Part shown: positions 1-6,467 of the stretch, one piece after another
Position numbering within the stretch: the stretch's first letter is position 1
Layout of the letters: the number at the start of each line of letters is the position of its first letter
Assembly (NCBI GenBank): GCA_018607545.1
Contig: JABBBF010000107.1
Coordinates: 1 to 15,703, forward strand
Length of the DNA: 15,703 nt
Source of the DNA: SAR92 clade bacterium
Lineage (GTDB): Bacteria; Pseudomonadota; Gammaproteobacteria; Pseudomonadales; Porticoccaceae
Direction of reading: 5' to 3'
Made by a program: the position numbers and the translations under genes
The notes under the pieces: model-generated
The model's input: only the letters and a program-made list of their open reading frames with translations
What the model was told of the DNA's origin: nothing
The model's database searches: none

Positions 1-920
1 GCAGCAGCGAGCCATTTAAAAGCCTGCTCTGTCAGGGCATGGTGTTAGCCGAATCATTCTACAAAGATAATGGCGGCCGCAAAGAGTGGTTATCGCCACT
101 GGATGTGACTGTCGAGAGCGATGAAAAAGGTCGCACCATCAAGGCCACTGAAACTGCCACCGGCGAAGTGGTTCAGAGTGGCGGCGTGACCAAGATGTCA
201 AAGTCAAAAAACAATGGTGTAGATCCACAGACGGCAATTGATAAGCACGGTGCCGACACGGTGCGCCTGTTCACCATGTTTGCCGCGCCTCCGGAACAGA
301 CTCTGGAGTGGAGTGATGACGGCGTCTCTGGCGCGCATCGTTTCTTGCGCAAACTGTGGACTATGGTTCACGGCCATCTCGAACTGGGTGCAGTTGAGCC
401 CTTGAACACAGCCAGTCTCAACGACGGTCAAAAAGATCTGCGCCGCAAGACTCATGAAACCATCAATAAGGTCAATGATGACTACGGGCGCCGCAATACC
501 TTTAACACGGCTATTGCTGCAGTGATGGAATTATTAAATGAAGTCGGCAAGCTCAATGATAATGATGGCCAGAGTATTGCCGTGCGTCACGAGGCACTAA
601 CCAGCGCTATTCTATTGCTGTCACCAATTGCACCGCATATCTGTCACAGCCTCTGGCATGCGCTGGGTAATCAGGAAGCGGTTGCAGATGCGGCATGGCC
701 AACACTGGATGAGTCGGCGCTGGTGCGCAGTTCCATCGAGATAGTGGTTCAGGTCAATGGTAAGGTGCGCGGGAAAATCCAGGTGGCTGCGGATGCGCCC
801 AAGAATGAAGTTGAGAAGCTGGCCCTTGAAGACGGTAATGTTCAGCGCTTTACCGAGGGCGCGACCATTCGAAAAATTATTGTGGTTCCGGGAAGACTGG
901 TTAATATAGTCGCTAACTAA
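1..920 (+). CDS. leuS: Leucine--tRNA ligase, C-terminal part (5' end outside window)
   Basis: Cytoplasmic class I aminoacyl-tRNA synthetase that charges tRNA-Leu with leucine. The reading frame is open from base 3 without a start codon, so the gene enters from the left; the ATG at 39 is an internal methionine in the conserved run EPFKSLLCQGMVL. About 305 residues are visible. The class I KMSKS signature, which binds ATP, is at bases 192-206, leaving about 242 residues after the motif start, as expected for a LeuRS of about 860 residues. The rest is the helical anticodon-binding domain and the small C-terminal domain with VNGKVRGKIQV (bases ~750-785), typical of bacterial LeuRS. lptE follows after 25 bp, the common leuS-lptE-holA order. 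Family assignment is secure; only the catalytic Rossmann core, editing domain and start are missing, because of the window edge. Confidence 0.97.
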   Translation, partial: SSEPFKSLLCQGMVLAESFYKDNGGRKEWLSPLDVTVESDEKGRTIKATETATGEVVQSGGVTKMSKSKNNGVDPQTAIDKHGADTVRLFTMFAAPPEQTLEWSDDGVSGAHRFLRKLWTMVHGHLELGAVEPLNTASLNDGQKDLRRKTHETINKVNDDYGRRNTFNTAIAAVMELLNEVGKLNDNDGQSIAVRHEALTSAILLLSPIAPHICHSLWHALGNQEAVADAAWPTLDESALVRSSIEIVVQVNGKVRGKIQVAADAPKNEVEKLALEDGNVQRFTEGATIRKIIVVPGRLVNIVAN

Positions 921-945
921 AAGCAGGTTTAAGCAGGGCTGTCCT

Positions 946-1467
946 ATGACGCACTTTAGATTGTTACTCGCCGCGATGGCTCTACTCCTGTCAGCCTGTG
1001 GCTGGCAGCTGCGCAATGCTCAAGTGGTGCCCAGCAATATTGGCAGCCTGCATATCGCAACCCAGGCAGCAGACAATATTTTTGTCAGCGAGCTAAGGCG
1101 CGCACTGGATGTCTACGGCGTCGATGTTGTCTCCAGTGCGGCAGAGGCCAACTATGCGGTGGTGATTGTCGACTTTCGCGAGAATCGACGAATAGGTACA
1201 TTGAACGCCAGCGCCCGCGCTGCGGAATATCAGCTTAACGAAGATGTAGACTTTTTAATTACCGATCCGGCTGGCACCCCGCTGACCAGTCTTTTAACCG
1301 CATCGGTTGAGCGCAGCTATGAAATTGAAGAGCGCGATATCCTCTCCTCTGACAACGAAGAGCGACAGGTCAGAATGGAAATGCGCGAGGAGATTGTCCG
1401 GCAGATTCTCAATCGCCTAAAGGTATTGCCCTCACAGAATAACGAGAAAAATCCGACTAGCCCTTAG
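946..1467 (+). CDS. lptE: LPS-assembly lipoprotein LptE
   Basis: Outer-membrane lipoprotein that plugs the LptD barrel and helps insert LPS into the outer leaflet. The 173-residue product starts with a short lipoprotein signal peptide: charged start, hydrophobic run at residues ~5-15, and lipobox LSAC with the modified Cys at 18. Gly follows the Cys, so no Asp inner-membrane retention signal is seen. The next residues, GWQLR, match the usual LptE start after the lipidated cysteine (CGWxLR). The length is close to E. coli LptE (about 190). An AGGG Shine-Dalgarno sits at 935-938, 7 bp before the ATG. The position between leuS and holA is the standard one. The middle of the protein is poorly conserved in this family, so the call rests on the N-terminus, size and neighbourhood. 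Its partner LptD is encoded 5 kb downstream. Confidence 0.93.
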   Translation: MTHFRLLLAAMALLLSACGWQLRNAQVVPSNIGSLHIATQAADNIFVSELRRALDVYGVDVVSSAAEANYAVVIVDFRENRRIGTLNASARAAEYQLNEDVDFLITDPAGTPLTSLLTASVERSYEIEERDILSSDNEERQVRMEMREEIVRQILNRLKVLPSQNNEKNPTSP

Positions 1468-1470
1468 CCT

Positions 1471-2529
1471 ATGAAAATTTATCCGGAGAAACTTCAGGCT
1501 CATCTTAAAAACCCGCTTATGCCGGTCTATGTGATCAGCGGTGATGAACCCCTACTTTCTCAGGAATGTGCCGATGCGATCCGCATTGCAGCACGAGCGC
1601 AAGGTTTTACCGAGCGCGAGCTATTTCACTTTGAGGGCAATGCGCACCAATTTGACTGGGATCCAGTGATCAATGAATCCAACTCCCTGTCGCTGTTTTC
1701 CGATAAAAAAATTCTTGAACTTCGCATCCCCGGCAGCAAACCAGGCGATAAGGGGAGCAAAGCGCTGGCGGAGATCTGCGCCAACCCCAATCCCGACAAC
1801 CTGTTGCTGATTATCTTTTCCAAGCTGGACAAAGGCGCAAAAAATAGCAAATGGCTAAAAACCCTGGAAGCTGTTGGCGCCCATATCCAGGTCTGGCCTG
1901 TGGATGCCAATCAAATGCCGCGCTGGATTGGCCAGCGCCTTAGGGCGGCCAATATCAATGCCAATCAAGAGGCGGTACAGATTCTTGCCGACCGCGTCGA
2001 GGGCAATCTGCTGGCGGCAGTGCAGGAAATTGAAAAGCTAAAATTACTCGCCCCTGAAGGCGCAGTGGATGGCACCACCATGTCATCTGTTGTCACTGAC
2101 AGCGCGCGCTACAATATTTTTGAATTTGTCGACAAGATTCTGCTCGGCGATGCCCAATCTGCCGCTAAATCTCTGCGCGGATTGGAGAATGAAGGTACCG
2201 AGGCCATTCCTCTGCTCTGGGCGATCACCCGCGAGTTGCGGATTCTGGTTAAAGCCAGCGAGTTGGTTGCCAGCGGCGAAAAAGCTGACTGGGCACTGAA
2301 AAAATCCGGTGTCTGGGATAAGCGAATACCGCTATTCCGCAGCGCCCTGAAACGTTTAAGACCAGCACATCTGCGTATGCTGCTGCGTCAAGCTGGCGCC
2401 ATAGATCGCGGTATTAAAGGTATGCGCAGCAATGCGGATGTCTGGGACGAGATGGCGACGCTGGTACTCTCTTTTGCCGGCAGCCAGACTCTTCAGCCAA
2501 GCAATATTAAAGTGCTGCTACAGAACTAG
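1471..2529 (+). CDS. holA: DNA polymerase III subunit delta
   Basis: Delta is the wrench of the clamp loader: with delta' and the gamma/tau subunits it opens the beta sliding clamp and loads it on primed DNA. The product has 352 residues, close to the 343 of E. coli HolA. The N-terminal part carries PVYVISGDEPLL (residues ~18-29), the typical start of the delta ATPase-like domain, which lacks a working P-loop. The C-terminal half contains the collar-type helical region with LLWAITRELRIL (~247-258). The gene starts 3 bp after the lptE stop and lacks a clear Shine-Dalgarno, which suggests translational coupling to lptE. In enterics nadD commonly follows holA; here the cluster ends and the next gene is convergent, with no hairpin terminator visible in the 14 bp between the stops. 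Confidence 0.95.
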   Translation: MKIYPEKLQAHLKNPLMPVYVISGDEPLLSQECADAIRIAARAQGFTERELFHFEGNAHQFDWDPVINESNSLSLFSDKKILELRIPGSKPGDKGSKALAEICANPNPDNLLLIIFSKLDKGAKNSKWLKTLEAVGAHIQVWPVDANQMPRWIGQRLRAANINANQEAVQILADRVEGNLLAAVQEIEKLKLLAPEGAVDGTTMSSVVTDSARYNIFEFVDKILLGDAQSAAKSLRGLENEGTEAIPLLWAITRELRILVKASELVASGEKADWALKKSGVWDKRIPLFRSALKRLRPAHLRMLLRQAGAIDRGIKGMRSNADVWDEMATLVLSFAGSQTLQPSNIKVLLQN

Positions 2530-2543
2530 CTGCCCTACAGTCA

Positions 2544-3932
2544 TCAGGCAAGCCAAGCATAAACCACTACTGTAATTACCGCCGCACCGATCAGATTCAA
2601 CACGATACCCTCGCGAGCCATCTGTTCTACTGTAATTCTTCCTGTGCCAAAGACAATGGCGTTGGGCGCGGTTGCGACCGGCAACATAAATGCGCAGCTG
2701 GCGGAAAGTGCCGCCGGCAACATCAATAGTGCAGGGTCAAAACCGGCACCCAGAGCAGCGGCTGCAAGAATCGGCATCAACAGCGTTGTGGTCGCTGTAT
2801 TGCTAGTGATCTCGGTTAAAAAAGTCACTGACAGTGCTACCACAGCGATCAATACAATAATCGACAGCCGCGTGACGCCGGAGAGGGATTCGCCTATAGC
2901 TTCACTGATACCGGTAACCGCAAAGGCTTTGGCTATGGCAATACCGCCAGCAAAAAGCAGCAGCACACCCCAGTGAATAGTCGAGGCAGACTCCCAGTCG
3001 AGCAGTCTGCCGCCACGGCCATTGGGCAATACAAACATTAGTACTACGGCGGTCAGAGCGACGGCGGCATAGTTTGCTGTGGGCAGATTAAGCCAACGGC
3101 TCCAGCCGCCATAGGGCTCGCGCAGAGTAATCCACGCCAGAGCGGTAAGGCTAAAGATAATTAATACTCTAACCTCTTCACTGCGCCAGATTCCGGCCTG
3201 AGGAATGTCCAGTGGGGCTGTTTTACCCAGGTGCCTGGTGATCCACAAACCCGCCAGTGGAAGCAGCATCACTACCACCGGCAGACCCCACAGCATCCAC
3301 TGGGTAAAACTGGGAATAGTGCCAACGGCCTCACCATAAACTTTCAGGAAGACTACATTGGGCGGTGACCCTATGGGCGTGCCCAGGCCACCAATACTGG
3401 CTGCATAGGCAATACCCAAAAACAGCGGTACCGCGAGTTTTTGAGCATTGTCACCCTCAGCACTGTCGAGAACTGCATAGGCTACCGGCAATAGCATCAA
3501 TGTGGTGGCGGTATTGGAGACCCACATACTTAACAGGGCCGAGGCAACCATAAAACCAAACACCAGTCGGCGCTGGTCGTGGCCACCAAATAGATTGACC
3601 ATATACAGCGCGATACGCCGGTGGGCACCGCTCTTTTCCATGGCCTTGGAGAGCATTGCGCCACCCATTAACAGGATAATCAGCGGATCGCCATAGGCCT
3701 GCGCCACCTGCTTGCCATCGAGAATACCGAGCAGGGGAAACACCCCCAGAGGGATCATGGATGTTGCGGGAATTGGAATTGGTTCGAAGATCCACCACAG
3801 GGCACAGAGGGTGGTTAGTCCAGCGGTCAGTGCACCGCTGCGAGCCCAGCCAAAATGAAGCATTGCCAGGGCTACTGCAGCTCCGACCAATGGCGCCAAC
3901 CATAGAGCCAAGCGCCTCAATTGAGGTGTCAT
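2544..3932 (-). CDS. SLC13/DASS-family anion (dicarboxylate-type) transporter
   Basis: Predicted inner-membrane secondary transporter of the divalent anion:Na+ symporter family (SLC13, related to VcINDY and CitT), which take up di- and tricarboxylates or sulfate. The 462-residue protein is very hydrophobic, with roughly 11-12 membrane segments and the family's internal duplication. Each half holds an SNTATT motif (residues 139-144 and 377-382), the Na+/carboxylate-binding SNT signature. Each half also has a second loop, GTPIGSPPNVVF (184-195) and LPVATAPNAIVFGTG (417-431). Both sites look intact, so sodium coupling is likely; the actual anion cannot be read from sequence. Its ATG overlaps the stop of the DUF2007 gene by one base (TAATG), so it is the last gene of the amgK-murU-vanZ-DUF2007 transcript. 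It converges on holA. Confidence 0.9.
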   Translation of the reverse strand: MTPQLRRLALWLAPLVGAAVALAMLHFGWARSGALTAGLTTLCALWWIFEPIPIPATSMIPLGVFPLLGILDGKQVAQAYGDPLIILLMGGAMLSKAMEKSGAHRRIALYMVNLFGGHDQRRLVFGFMVASALLSMWVSNTATTLMLLPVAYAVLDSAEGDNAQKLAVPLFLGIAYAASIGGLGTPIGSPPNVVFLKVYGEAVGTIPSFTQWMLWGLPVVVMLLPLAGLWITRHLGKTAPLDIPQAGIWRSEEVRVLIIFSLTALAWITLREPYGGWSRWLNLPTANYAAVALTAVVLMFVLPNGRGGRLLDWESASTIHWGVLLLFAGGIAIAKAFAVTGISEAIGESLSGVTRLSIIVLIAVVALSVTFLTEITSNTATTTLLMPILAAAALGAGFDPALLMLPAALSASCAFMLPVATAPNAIVFGTGRITVEQMAREGIVLNLIGAAVITVVVYAWLA

Positions 3933-4165
3933 TAGTCCTCGTCCTCCAAGGCAAAGTCACCGCGCTCATAGGCTGCAATAATTTCTTCGGCTCTTTCACG
4001 ATCAGCATCGTTAACGGTAATTGACAGATGACCCAGAGCGGGAACTTCACCCAATCCGCCCTGCAGTGCGGTGCCATTTAAAAACACCTGCAGCCCATCC
4101 TGCTCCATCAGGCCTTTTAACAACTGCCCTTCAAAAAAATCACTGCCTCTATATACCTCAATCAT
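3932..4165 (-). CDS. DUF2007 family small protein
   Basis: A 77-residue soluble protein of the DUF2007 family (putative signal-transducing protein, ferredoxin-like fold similar to PII-type domains). Function is unknown. It has the family pattern: a beta start (MIEVYRG), a helix beginning with the F/L-E-x-x-L-L-KGL-M-E-Q-D-G stretch (residues ~10-24), a strand VFLNGT followed by the G-G-L-G-E-V-P loop (~36-42), strand LSITV, a helix rich in Glu/Arg, and an acidic tail ending EDED. The open frame extends upstream to 4297, but that stretch is the vanZ gene in another frame. I chose the ATG at 4165 because of the GGAGG ribosome site 5 nt before it and the family's usual N-terminus. The start overlaps the vanZ stop (ATGA) and the stop overlaps the transporter start (TAATG). 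Confidence 0.87.
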   Translation of the reverse strand: MIEVYRGSDFFEGQLLKGLMEQDGLQVFLNGTALQGGLGEVPALGHLSITVNDADRERAEEIIAAYERGDFALEDED

Positions 4166-4503
4166 GTTGCCCTCCGATGCCAAAGTATCAATAACCAGAC
4201 CAGCAGTATACCGGTTGAATTGGCCAGCATATCCCAGCCATCGGCCTGCCTGTAGCTGGTCATGGACTGGGCAAACTCCATGCTCAGACCAAAGCATGCC
4301 AGCACCAGCGCCAGCAACCAGAGTGGAAACCGATTGCTATAGGCGTGTTCACAGAAAAAGAACAGCAGCGCATAGATAGCAGCATGAAAAACTTTGTCCT
4401 GCATCTGAAACAACGGCTTTCCCACACCAGGCATTAGGGATGCCATTATCGTGGCGGCTATACAGAGCCAGAAGAGTATTTTGTATTTGTGCCTGGCGAT
4501 CAT
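4162..4503 (-). CDS. VanZ-like family membrane protein
   Basis: A small integral inner-membrane protein of 113 residues with four predicted membrane segments (about residues 8-24, 40-53, 60-76 and 95-109). Polar residues typical of VanZ-like proteins are present: DK..H at 36-40 before the second segment, E76 and Q79 at the end of the third (SMEFAQ), R85, and D91...N95..G98 at the start of the fourth. The family is named after VanZ of enterococcal glycopeptide-resistance transposons, which gives low-level teicoplanin resistance. Most members in Gram-negative bacteria have no known role, and resistance should not be inferred here. The ATG is 19 bp after the murU stop with an AGGA at a loose spacing of about 11 nt, and its stop overlaps the next gene (ATGA). 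Linkage to cell-wall recycling genes fits an envelope role but does not prove it. Confidence 0.85.
   Translation of the reverse strand: MIARHKYKILFWLCIAATIMASLMPGVGKPLFQMQDKVFHAAIYALLFFFCEHAYSNRFPLWLLALVLACFGLSMEFAQSMTSYRQADGWDMLANSTGILLVWLLILWHRRAT
4171..4175 (-). promoter_or_regulatory. Shine-Dalgarno of the DUF2007 gene
   Basis: A full GGAGG on the - strand lies 5 nt before the ATG at 4165, inside the 3' end of the VanZ-like gene. It is the strongest ribosome site in this operon and fixes the start of the 77-residue DUF2007 product over the longer open frame. Confidence 0.8.
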
Positions 4504-4522
4504 TGGCGGCTTTTCCTATTGA

Positions 4523-5206
4523 TTACGAAGGGTTTACTAAGGTTTGCAACTGCTGATATCTCTCGACAGTGCCCACATCACACCAGCTTCCAGTATAGAT
4601 GCTGGCAGCGATACGCCCACTTAAAATTGCGGGTCGCAGTACATCTCGTAAAGGAAAACACTGTCCGGAATTACTCTGATGCGCAGTAAACAGTGCCGGC
4701 CTAAACAGGCTGATACCACTAAAGGTAAAGCGTTGAGCTCCTTTGTAGCTGACCAGATCACCATCCACAGAGAAGTCACCCCGAGGATGATGGCCTGGAT
4801 TACTAACCAAAACCAGCCGTGCATCCAGCCCTGCGGACAGGTCGGTTTGACACAGCTGTGCAAGGGGGAAATCACTCCAGACATCGCCGTTAATCAGTAA
4901 AAATGGCTCGTCGCTCAAGAGCGGCAACGCCTGGGTAATACCACCGCCAGTCTCAAGAGCCTCGGCTTCCCGCGACCAGCTGATAGTGACACCAAAACGG
5001 CGACCATTATCATAAAAATACTCTTCTATCTGCTCGCCCAACCAGCAGGTATTAATAATAATTTCTGTTATCCCTGCCGCCGCCAGTCGATTGATATGGT
5101 GCTCGAGCAGTGGCTTGCCGTCGATAGGCAACATGGGTTTAGGGGTTGCATCAGTCAGGGGGCGCAAGCGCTCGCCGCGCCCGGCGGCCAAAATCATTGC
5201 TTTCAT
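4523..5206 (-). CDS. murU: N-acetylmuramate alpha-1-phosphate uridylyltransferase MurU
   Basis: Transfers UMP from UTP to MurNAc-1-phosphate, giving UDP-MurNAc directly and so bypassing de novo MurA/MurB synthesis during cell-wall recycling. The 227-residue product is close to the Pseudomonas enzyme in length. It has the nucleotidyltransferase signature LAAGRGERLRPLT (residues 6-18) with KP at 23-24, the ETGGG loop (85-89), the metal-binding NGD (106-108), and W-C-D-V-G-T near the C-terminus (208-213). Other sugar-phosphate nucleotidyltransferases such as RmlA or GlmU share these motifs; the short length and the coupling to amgK make MurU the best call. The open frame extends to 5275, but that part is amgK in another frame. 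The ATG at 5206 overlaps the amgK stop (ATGA), with GGAG about 10 nt upstream. Confidence 0.92.
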   Translation of the reverse strand: MKAMILAAGRGERLRPLTDATPKPMLPIDGKPLLEHHINRLAAAGITEIIINTCWLGEQIEEYFYDNGRRFGVTISWSREAEALETGGGITQALPLLSDEPFLLINGDVWSDFPLAQLCQTDLSAGLDARLVLVSNPGHHPRGDFSVDGDLVSYKGAQRFTFSGISLFRPALFTAHQSNSGQCFPLRDVLRPAILSGRIAASIYTGSWCDVGTVERYQQLQTLVNPS

Positions 5207-6273
5207 AACGACTCGACTCCAGCAGAATTTTCTTCGCGGCTGGCTTCTGTGGCTGTGCGCCACTCGCGGTACCATTTTTGGCTGGCTAGCAGTGGCTCAA
5301 TACATTCGATAAACCAGTTGAAGAAAGCCTGTGCCTCTGGGTAGCGCTGAGCGGCTTCGAGGGTATAGCGAATCACCAGCGGGAGGTCATTGAGATAGCC
5401 AGACTTGCCATCGCGCAGGGAGAGACGGGCAAAAATACCCAATACTTTGATATGGCGCTGTAGCCCCATTTTGTCAAAGCTGCGCAGAAATTCCTCGTCG
5501 CTCATATTATTGAGCTGTTTGTCGGCCTCAAGGGTTCGCTTAAAATCCAGCGCCCGCAGCTCTACCCGATCGGTGGGTAGATGCAGGTAGCAATCTTTGA
5601 GTAGCGAGACCAAGTCATAGGTTATCGGGCCGATAAGCGCATCCTGAAAATCAATCACCCCGAGACGGTTATCTTCAAGCAGCATTAAATTGCGCGAATG
5701 AAAATCTTTATGCACGACGACCTGAGGCTGTTCAATGGCGCTGTCGATCAAATCTTCGCAGAGCTGTCGAAGCATCTTCTGCTCATCTTGGTCGAGGCTG
5801 ATGCCCAGCAGTTCAGCGACAAACCATTCAGCAAACAGGTCCATCTCGACTTGCAACTCTCGAGCATCATAGAGAGAGAAAACTCGCGGCTCCGGCGCTA
5901 CGCGCTGGATTTCCCTGAGGATCGTTTCGGCCTGGCTATAGCGTTCAGCCACTGCCGCCGGAGGGTTTTCGCTGGTTAATTCTGGCTGCAACAGTTGCAG
6001 ACCAAAATCCTCCAGGAGAAAGAAGCCATTGGCAAAATCGACGGCAACTATTTTCGGCGTGACAATCCCATAACGCTGAAAAGCCATAGATACAGCAATA
6101 TAGGCCTGGTTTTTTTCTTTTTCAGGCGGCGAGTCCACAGCGATCAATGAGGACTGCCCGGCCACGCGGAAATAGCGCCGGAACCCCGCGTCCCCGGCTA
6201 GGGGTTGCAGCTCTATTGGTCGTTGAACTTGCTGCGATACAGGCAAAAAGGCCGCGATCCAATCAACAAACAT
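5203..6273 (-). CDS. amgK: N-acetylmuramate/N-acetylglucosamine kinase AmgK
   Basis: Cytoplasmic anomeric sugar kinase that phosphorylates MurNAc (and GlcNAc) at C1, the step before MurU in the peptidoglycan-recycling bypass. The 356-residue product has the aminoglycoside-phosphotransferase/protein-kinase-like fold: an N-lobe with LAGDAGFRRYFRV (residues 25-37), hinge FLLEDFG (85-91), catalytic loop HKDFHSRN (188-195: H188, D190, N195) and metal-binding D208 in VIDFQDA. All expected catalytic residues are present. Its own Shine-Dalgarno is weak. It is the first gene of the - strand operon and diverges from lptD across 194 bp, as in Pseudomonas. Without the context it would be called only a phosphotransferase-family kinase; the overlapping murU supports the specific name. 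The pair is known in Pseudomonas to give intrinsic tolerance to fosfomycin. Confidence 0.92.
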   Translation of the reverse strand: MFVDWIAAFLPVSQQVQRPIELQPLAGDAGFRRYFRVAGQSSLIAVDSPPEKEKNQAYIAVSMAFQRYGIVTPKIVAVDFANGFFLLEDFGLQLLQPELTSENPPAAVAERYSQAETILREIQRVAPEPRVFSLYDARELQVEMDLFAEWFVAELLGISLDQDEQKMLRQLCEDLIDSAIEQPQVVVHKDFHSRNLMLLEDNRLGVIDFQDALIGPITYDLVSLLKDCYLHLPTDRVELRALDFKRTLEADKQLNNMSDEEFLRSFDKMGLQRHIKVLGIFARLSLRDGKSGYLNDLPLVIRYTLEAAQRYPEAQAFFNWFIECIEPLLASQKWYREWRTATEASREENSAGVESL

Positions 6274-6467
6274 GCTGCGTCGCCGATAATCTAGATGGTT
6301 GATATCTTTAAACCCCTTGTCCGTTACCTATACCTGTTTAGCGCCGATTATATGCTTGGCAAAAACCACGGGCTAAAAAAATTTATTCTATCTTAATTCA
6401 GCCCTCTACTCTGGCAAGTTATCAGGTAAAATGCCAGCAAACTATTAATCAGTGGACAGGCCATATC
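6274..6467 (+). promoter_or_regulatory. Divergent amgK / lptD promoter region
   Basis: This 194-bp, AT-rich gap separates the - strand amgK operon from the + strand lptD operon and must hold promoters for both. It includes a run of seven A followed by TTT (around 6375-6384) that could act as an UP element, and a GGGCT/AGCCC pair at 6370-6374 and 6400-6404. For lptD, TTGGCA (6356-6361) resembles a -35 box but has no good -10 at 16-18 bp. TAAAAT (6427-6432) resembles a -10 without a good -35. No clear sigma-E box was seen. The region has no open frame worth calling. Confidence 0.6.
6347..6352 (-). promoter_or_regulatory. Candidate -10 box for the amgK operon
   Basis: A perfect TATAAT on the - strand, about 73 bp before the amgK ATG. 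The best -35 at 18 bp spacing is TTAGCC, matching the consensus poorly, next to the A/T run. Start-site mapping is not possible from sequence alone, so this is tentative. Confidence 0.35.

Noticed and set aside
3457..4077. 206-residue open frame on the - strand overlapping the transporter and DUF2007 genes
   Set aside because: It lies in another frame of the same strand across two well-supported genes, and its product has no recognisable domain and atypical composition; a shadow.
4166..4297. Upstream extension of the DUF2007 frame
   Set aside because: It reads the VanZ-like gene out of frame, while a GGAGG ribosome site marks the start at 4165.
4162..4503. VanZ-like gene as a glycopeptide-resistance determinant
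   Set aside because: Only the family fold is shared with enterococcal VanZ; there are no vanHAX-type genes, and Gram-negative homologues have no proven resistance role.
5207..5275. Upstream extension of the murU frame
   Set aside because: The extra 23 residues come from amgK sequence in another frame; the nucleotidyltransferase fold begins normally at MKAMILAAG.
6356..6384. sigma-70 promoter for lptD built on TTGGCA at 6356
   Set aside because: The -35-like box is good, but no acceptable -10 lies 16-18 bp downstream, so it is mentioned only within the region.
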